Of a DNA stretch of 6,991 bases, positions 5,313 to 6,991 are shown one piece after another. Both the position numbers and the translations under genes were made by a program. Below the pieces are notes generated by a model. It did not search any database, was not told where the DNA came from, and was given only the letters and a program-made list of their open reading frames with translations. Numbering within the stretch: position 1 is the first letter of the stretch; the number at the start of each line of letters is the position of its first letter. This stretch comes from an uncultured Clostridia bacterium. GTDB lineage: Bacteria; Bacillota; Clostridia; Christensenellales; Borkfalkiaceae. The DNA lies in the NCBI GenBank assembly GCA_947589335.1, contig CANPZH010000078.1:1-6991 (forward strand), read 5' to 3'.

Positions 5313-5328
5313 AATACTATGGTATATT
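5300..5328 (+). promoter_or_regulatory. Strong promoter of the three-gene surface operon
   Basis: TTGACA (5300-5305), a 17-nt spacer and TATATT (5323-5328) form a near-consensus sigma-A promoter. Transcription would begin near 5335, leaving a leader of about 69 nt before the ATG at 5404. It is intertwined with the minus-strand promoter of the XRE gene. Confidence 0.78.
5314..5325. promoter_or_regulatory. Candidate XRE operator, copy 2 (ATACTATGGTAT)
   Basis: This site has the dyad ATAC-TATG-GTAT and lies 34 bp from copy 1 in the same orientation. It runs from the spacer into the -10 of the plus-strand promoter, so a bound repressor would block the surface operon. Confidence 0.45.
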
Positions 5329-5403
5329 GATTATGGACTTCGGCGCAGATCCGTATGCTTTTCCCGCGGGAAGAGGCTTTCTGTGCGCGATGAGGAGGAG
5401 CAA

Positions 5404-5892
5404 ATGAAAAAACGCGCATTGTATATCGCGTCCTGCGTTGCCCTTGTGCTGCTGTTGGTCTTCGATCTGTGCCTGTGCTTTCTGCTCATAGGCGTTCGGG
5501 AGAGCGGCGAAGGGGGCGTGGTCCTCGACCCGAATGCCGGGGCGGAACGGCCGAGCGGCGCCGTGAAGGGCCCGACGATCAAGGGGTTTTCCTCGCTCAC
5601 GGTCCCGTCCGGCATGCAGACGGTCGCGATCGATCTCTACAATCCCGTCGAAAACAACGGGCTCTACTATCTGACCTTCGAACTTCGCCTGCCCGACGAA
5701 AGCGGGCATGGATATGAGGTATTGTTCAAAACGGAGCATGTGGCGCCCGGTCTGCACATCTATCAGGTGACGCTCTCCCGCGCCCTGCAGACGGGGGAGT
5801 ACACGGCGCAGCTGCTCATCCGGCCCTATCGGATGGAGGGGCTCTCCCCCACGAACAACGTGTCCGCCGTCGTAAAACTGACGGTCAAATGA
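5404..5892 (+). CDS. Membrane-anchored protein with an extracellular beta-rich domain, function unknown
   Basis: A 162-residue protein. Residues 1-5 are positively charged and 6-30 form one strong hydrophobic segment with no convincing signal-peptidase site, so it is probably a signal anchor with the rest outside. A low-complexity linker (about 32-58) leads to a beta-rich domain (about 59-162). Its features are GFSSLTVPSG (61-70), DLYNPVENNGLYYLTFELRL (77-96) and VLFKTEHVAPGLHIYQVTLS (106-125), then a GEYTAQL strand and PTNN near the end. The pattern (small-residue start, YNP.EN...YY.TFEL, LxxTxxV.PG.HI, GxY.A.L) resembles small exported proteins common in Clostridia, from memory rather than a search. 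No catalytic motif, sortase signal or lipobox is seen. The ATG at 5404 follows GGAGGAG at ideal spacing. It is the first gene of the XRE-controlled operon. Confidence 0.88.
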   Translation: MKKRALYIASCVALVLLLVFDLCLCFLLIGVRESGEGGVVLDPNAGAERPSGAVKGPTIKGFSSLTVPSGMQTVAIDLYNPVENNGLYYLTFELRLPDESGHGYEVLFKTEHVAPGLHIYQVTLSRALQTGEYTAQLLIRPYRMEGLSPTNNVSAVVKLTVK

Positions 5893-5894
5893 GG

Positions 5895-5935
5895 TGATAA
5901 CGGGGGTAGCCCCGCGGTCATAAATAATTTTATCA
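5895..5935 (+). promoter_or_regulatory. Intercistronic stem-loop between the anchored and the secreted protein genes
   Basis: TGATAA (5895-5900) pairs with TTATCA (5930-5935). Inside lies CGGGG-GTAG-CCCCG (5901-5914), a 5-bp stem with a 4-nt loop. The structure ends just before AGAGGTG, the ribosome binding site of the next gene. It lacks a T-run, so it is more likely an RNA processing or stability element, which could let the secreted product be made at a different level. Role is inferred. Confidence 0.4.
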
Positions 5936-5946
5936 GAGGTGTTGTT

Positions 5947-6435
5947 ATGAAAAAGAGAAACTTGGTGCTCTTCGGCACCGCCGCTACGCTCTCGCTGGCG
6001 CTTGCCGGCTCCATCGGCGCAGTCACCGCTTCTGCCGCGACCGTCACAGGTCCTACCTCTTCGGGTACGGCTCAGGTCACCTACTCACAGGATAGCTCCT
6101 GGACGATCGAGATCCCCGACACGCTCGTCGTCGGAACGCCCCAGCAGATCACCGCAAGCGATGTGAATATTGCGGGCGACGCGCTCACGATCACCGTCTC
6201 GAGCGAAAACGAATTCAATCTCAAAAACGGCGGAGAGAGCATCGCCTACGAGCTGAAGGTCGCAGCGCAGGAGGACGGGCTCGAAGAGGCTGAAGCGCTC
6301 AGAGATGGCGGCACTGTTCTTTCCGTTTCGGGTACAACCGGCTCCACCTACATCGGCGCATATGTCGAAGGCAATCCCTCCACGGGCGGCGAAGCATATA
6401 CCGATACGCTCACCTTCACCATTGCCGAGTCGTAA
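5947..6435 (+). CDS. Secreted beta-rich surface protein with a WxL-like C-terminus, function unknown
   Basis: A 162-residue exported protein. MKKRNLVLFG... followed by a hydrophobic stretch (6-28) and ASA|A near residue 30 is a clear Sec signal peptide, leaving about 131 mature residues. The mature part begins with T/S/G-rich sequence, then VTYSQDSSWTIEIPDTLVVG (44-63), a strand pattern seen in many Clostridia surface proteins. Further strands follow at LTITVSSENEF (80-90), YELKVAA and GTVLSVSG. It ends YTDTLTFTIAES (151-162), which recalls the YxxTLTWTL end of WxL domains with F instead of W. There is no cysteine, LPXTG motif or membrane anchor, so retention at the wall would be non-covalent. 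The ATG at 5947 has AGAGGTG about 6 nt upstream. It shares an operon with the anchored protein before it, its probable partner. Similarity to WxL is a weak, visual inference. Confidence 0.87.
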   Translation: MKKRNLVLFGTAATLSLALAGSIGAVTASAATVTGPTSSGTAQVTYSQDSSWTIEIPDTLVVGTPQQITASDVNIAGDALTITVSSENEFNLKNGGESIAYELKVAAQEDGLEEAEALRDGGTVLSVSGTTGSTYIGAYVEGNPSTGGEAYTDTLTFTIAES

Positions 6436-6452
6436 GCGGAAGAGAGGCTCTT

Positions 6453-6629
6453 ATGTTCGCTTTGAACGCGATCGCTTTTTCGGCGCTGAAACCGATGGCG
6501 CTCGCCCTTGCGATCGTCAACGCGGTTGTGATCGCGGGCGTCCTCGTCTGCCTGCTCCTGACATGGCGCGGGGATAGGGCGAAGCGCGCCGGGACGCCGA
6601 AAAAGACTTTCTTCGACAAAACCGAATAG
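6453..6629 (+). CDS. Small single-span membrane protein, function unknown
   Basis: A 58-residue protein starting MFALNAIAFSALKPMALALA. One hydrophobic segment (about 15-37, ending LVCLLLTW) is followed by a basic cytoplasmic-type tail, RGDRAKRAGTPKKTFFDKTE. The positive-inside rule places the C-terminus in the cytoplasm. The ATG at 6453 follows AGAGAGG at 5-nt spacing, and the gene begins 17 nt after the secreted-protein stop. It therefore belongs to the same operon and ends 10 nt before the terminator repeat. Having a ribosome binding site, operon position and a sensible membrane topology argues that it is real despite its size. It could be an accessory subunit or regulator of the surface proteins. 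I recognise no family. Confidence 0.7.
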   Translation: MFALNAIAFSALKPMALALAIVNAVVIAGVLVCLLLTWRGDRAKRAGTPKKTFFDKTE

Positions 6630-6639
6630 ACAGCAAAGC

Positions 6640-6690
6640 AAAACGCGGCGCGCGGGCATAAGCCCGCGCGCCGCCGACGTTTTGCCGTTT
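6640..6690. terminator. Bidirectional terminator of the surface operon and mutY, copy 2 of a 51-bp repeat
   Basis: The same structure as the copy at 4893-4943: AAAACG (6640-6645), a 12-bp GC stem (6646-6657 with 6662-6673, loop ATAA) and CGTTTT (6678-6683). It lies between the 58-residue gene and the convergent mutY end, so it can stop both. The single difference from copy 1 is in the loop (A6661 against G4914). Confidence 0.83.
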
Positions 6691-6720
6691 GATTGCGCTT
6701 TCTCGCGCTTTACTGCGCTT
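6691..6720. repeat. Three 10-bp tandem units with GCGCTT(T) core
   Basis: GCGCTTT recurs at 6695, 6705 and 6715, an exact 10-bp period, just outside the terminator and touching the mutY stop codon. Units differ in the other four bases. Probably a minor local duplication. Confidence 0.55.
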
Positions 6721-6991
6721 TATTCTGCTGATTTCAGCCATTCCCCGAACGCTTTGAACGCGTTCGGAAGGGCATAGCTTGCCCTGATCGTTTCGGGCGT
6801 CTCCCAGACGAACTGCGGGAAAAACTCCCGCGCCTTCACGAGATACCCCGTCATATGCCATTCGATGTGGGTGAAGATGTGCTTTGCCCGCTTTTCCGAA
6901 ACGATCTTGCCGAAGTCGGGCGGGGCGCCCTCGAAGTTGGGAAATTCCCACAGCCCCGCAAGAAGCCCCTCCTTTTCCCAACTTCGAGGGC
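6720..6991 (-). CDS. mutY: A/G-specific adenine glycosylase MutY, C-terminal part (5' end beyond the window)
   Basis: This encodes the end of the base-excision repair enzyme that removes adenine opposite 8-oxoguanine. Only the last 89 or so codons are visible; the catalytic helix-hairpin-helix and FeS parts lie outside. The segment is the NUDIX-like 8-oxoG recognition domain: EGLLAGLWEFPNFEG, then KHIFTHIEWHMTGYLV, and ETIRASYALPNAFKAF at the end, all typical of MutY. The stop is TAA at 6722-6720. The gene runs convergent to the surface operon and shares its terminator. The first visible residues (PRSWEK) do not fit the expected R-P-x-x-G-L-L context. They coincide with an exact inverted copy of sequence 29 nt further on, so bases 6974-6991 may not be genuine. 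Confidence 0.93.
   Translation of the reverse strand, partial: PRSWEKEGLLAGLWEFPNFEGAPPDFGKIVSEKRAKHIFTHIEWHMTGYLVKAREFFPQFVWETPETIRASYALPNAFKAFGEWLKSAE
6927..6991. repeat. Perfect 18-bp inverted repeat ending exactly at the window edge
   Basis: GCCCTCGAAGTTGGGAAA (6927-6944) is the exact reverse complement of 6974-6991, with 29 nt between. It lies inside mutY coding sequence and reaches the last base of the window. A fold-back at the end of an assembled contig is the simplest explanation. Confidence 0.85.

Noticed and set aside
5333..5407. A 24-codon open frame starting just after the surface-operon -10 box and ending ...MRRSK with its stop overlapping the next ATG; a possible leader peptide.
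   Set aside because: The predicted transcription start (about 5335) falls inside its ATG, and the last AGG AGG codons are simply the Shine-Dalgarno of the next gene.
4893..6690. Toxin-antitoxin or phage-immunity module built around the XRE gene.
   Set aside because: The divergent partners have signal or membrane segments and extracellular beta-rich domains, not toxin, nuclease or phage-repressor features.
6517..6981. A 154-codon minus-strand frame at the right end.
   Set aside because: It is out of frame with the MutY match, crosses the terminator hairpin and shows no domain.

Overview
The window looks like a GC-rich piece of a Firmicutes/Clostridia chromosome, possibly an uncultured gut lineage of the Christensenellales type. 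That is an inference from gene order, AGGAGG-type ribosome binding sites and protein style; no rRNA is present to confirm it. Both ends cut through genes. I see no tRNA, rRNA, CRISPR array, transposase or phage gene.

Positions 1-4865, all read on the minus strand, hold a housekeeping run in transcription order: tmk (dTMP kinase), rimM (16S maturation), trmD (tRNA m1G37 methyltransferase), a 786-bp gene-free gap, rbgA (50S assembly GTPase), rnhB (RNase HII), yraN (UPF0102 nuclease fold) and the start of upp. This is the familiar rimM-trmD-rplS-rbgA-rnhB-yraN neighbourhood with two changes. tmk leads it instead of rpsP and the KH-domain gene. rplS (ribosomal protein L19) is missing, and a cluster of at least four dispersed palindromic repeats sits in its place. 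tmk has a near-consensus promoter so close to its ATG that the mRNA is predicted to be leaderless.

Positions 4893-6690 form a compact accessory module. An XRE-type repressor gene (minus) faces away from a three-gene plus-strand operon: a membrane-anchored protein with an extracellular beta-rich domain, a secreted beta-rich protein with a C-terminus reminiscent of WxL domains, and a 58-residue single-span membrane protein. The two promoters overlap at their -35 boxes. Two copies of an ATACTATNGTA sequence, 34 bp apart, touch the two -10 regions and are natural candidates for repressor operators. The module is bracketed by two 51-bp bidirectional terminators, identical at 50 of 51 positions and in the same orientation. 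This makes it look like a regulated cell-surface cassette of unknown function.

Positions 6720-6991 (minus) are the C-terminal end of mutY, the adenine glycosylase. The last 18 bases of the window are an exact inverted copy of bases 6927-6944, and the protein stops matching MutY expectation there. This suggests a fold-back artefact at a contig end.
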